A DNA stretch of 7,004 bases from an uncultured Lachnospiraceae bacterium (lineage in GTDB: Bacteria; Bacillota_A; Clostridia; Lachnospirales; Lachnospiraceae), in the NCBI GenBank assembly GCA_902783205.1, contig CACZQE010000156.1, positions 1 to 7,004 of the forward strand, read 5' to 3'. The position numbers were made by a program, and so were the translations under genes. Positions 6,425 through 7,004 of this stretch are shown piece after piece; position 1 is the first letter of the stretch, and every line of letters starts with the position of its first letter. The notes under the pieces were generated by a model. The model was given only the letters and a program-made list of their open reading frames with translations. It ran no database searches and had not been told where the DNA came from.

Positions 6425-7004
6425 ATGAAAAAAGAGATTACTTTTGGAGGGATTTCAGCTGCGGCCGGAAGTAAATGTACAGGCTGGACACTTGTTCCGG
6501 ATACAGACGCTAAACTTCCGGTTACTGTAATCAATGGAGAAAGGGAAGGAAAAACCGTTCTGATCACCTCCGCCATTCACGGGTGTGAGTATCCATCCAT
6601 CGAAGCAGTATTTGAACTGGCTGAGACACTGGATCCAAAGATGATAAGCGGTCAGATCGTAATCATCAATCCGGTAAATGTGGAAGCCTTTATTGAACGC
6701 CGGCCTTACATAGTTCCGGCAGACGGAAAGAACTTAAACCGGCTTTTTCCGCCTGACAGGGAAGGAACGACAGGAGATAAGATCGCCTGGGTGCTGGCTG
6801 AAGAGTTCATCAAAAAGGCAGATTTTCACATTGATACCCACGGGGGTGATATTCCTGAATCCCAGCCGTCTTATGTGTATTACCCCGGAATCAGCGACCA
6901 CAAAGAAGCGCTGGAAATATCCGAGGAAGCGGCACAGTATATCCTGCATGCAAAATATATGCTGAAATCAAGGGCTGTGAATCACGCTTATACTTATTCG
7001 GCCC
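6425..7004 (+). CDS. M14-family zinc hydrolase, aspartoacylase/succinylglutamate desuccinylase (AspA/AstE) type, 3'-truncated
   Basis: This is a predicted cytoplasmic zinc-dependent amide hydrolase. Relatives remove an acyl group from an amino acid or trim a C-terminal residue from a peptide-like substrate. The frame begins ATG AAA AAA GAG and stays open to the window edge; 193 residues are visible, and the family is usually about 300-370. No signal peptide is seen. Zinc-site motifs are present: HGCEY with His52 and Glu55 as ligands, and DTHGGD at 137-142 with His139 as the third ligand. DGKNLNRLFPP at 100-110 supplies the Asn-Arg pair (105-106) that binds the substrate carboxylate in this family. 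Arg92 or Arg93 may be the other conserved arginine. The general-base Glu expected near the C-terminus lies beyond the window. Its position behind the importer suggests it processes the imported compound. Family is firm; substrate unknown. Confidence 0.9.
   Translation, partial: MKKEITFGGISAAAGSKCTGWTLVPDTDAKLPVTVINGEREGKTVLITSAIHGCEYPSIEAVFELAETLDPKMISGQIVIINPVNVEAFIERRPYIVPADGKNLNRLFPPDREGTTGDKIAWVLAEEFIKKADFHIDTHGGDIPESQPSYVYYPGISDHKEALEISEEAAQYILHAKYMLKSRAVNHAYTYSA

Overview
The window looks like a chromosomal stretch from a Gram-positive Clostridia-type bacterium, most plausibly Lachnospiraceae or a close relative. This is inferred from strong AGGAGG-like ribosome binding sites, a TTG start, moderate GC by eye, lipoprotein-type binding proteins and the gene order. 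No rRNA or other marker is present to confirm it. Everything supported lies on the + strand. The seven genes are tightly packed and read as one operon that runs off both ends of the window.

Layout: (1) 1-1515, the 3' part of an extracellular solute-binding protein of family 5 (peptide/nickel type). (2) 1516-1619, the only sizeable gap, holding a strong GC-rich stem-loop without a U-tract. (3) 1620-2558 and 2564-3391, two inner-membrane permeases of the DppB/DppC (NikB/NikC) type. (4) 3405-4196 and 4189-5148, two ATPases. The first is short and ends before the usual C-terminal extension. The second carries the cysteine-containing extension. (5) 5178-6395, a lipoprotein resembling the uncharacterised DUF3798 family, with a likely type I periplasmic-binding-protein-like fold. 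(6) 6425 to the window end, the N-terminal 193 residues of a cytoplasmic zinc hydrolase of the M14 aspartoacylase/succinylglutamate desuccinylase (AspA/AstE) family.

Taken together, this is a complete five-part ABC importer (binding protein, two permeases, two ATPases) followed by a second, unusual surface lipoprotein and an intracellular amide hydrolase. The simplest reading is an import-and-cleave module. A small peptide, acylated amino acid or related amide is captured outside, imported with ATP, and then deacylated or trimmed by the zinc enzyme. The substrate cannot be read from the sequence. The permeases and the short first ATPase resemble the nickel/metallophore (Nik) branch as much as the dipeptide branch, so a metal chelate is a real alternative.

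No RNA gene, mobile element, CRISPR array or convincing promoter was found. The operon promoter probably lies before base 1. The most interesting points are the DUF3798-like lipoprotein and zinc hydrolase attached to the transporter, the asymmetric ATPase pair, and the hairpin between the binding protein and the permeases.
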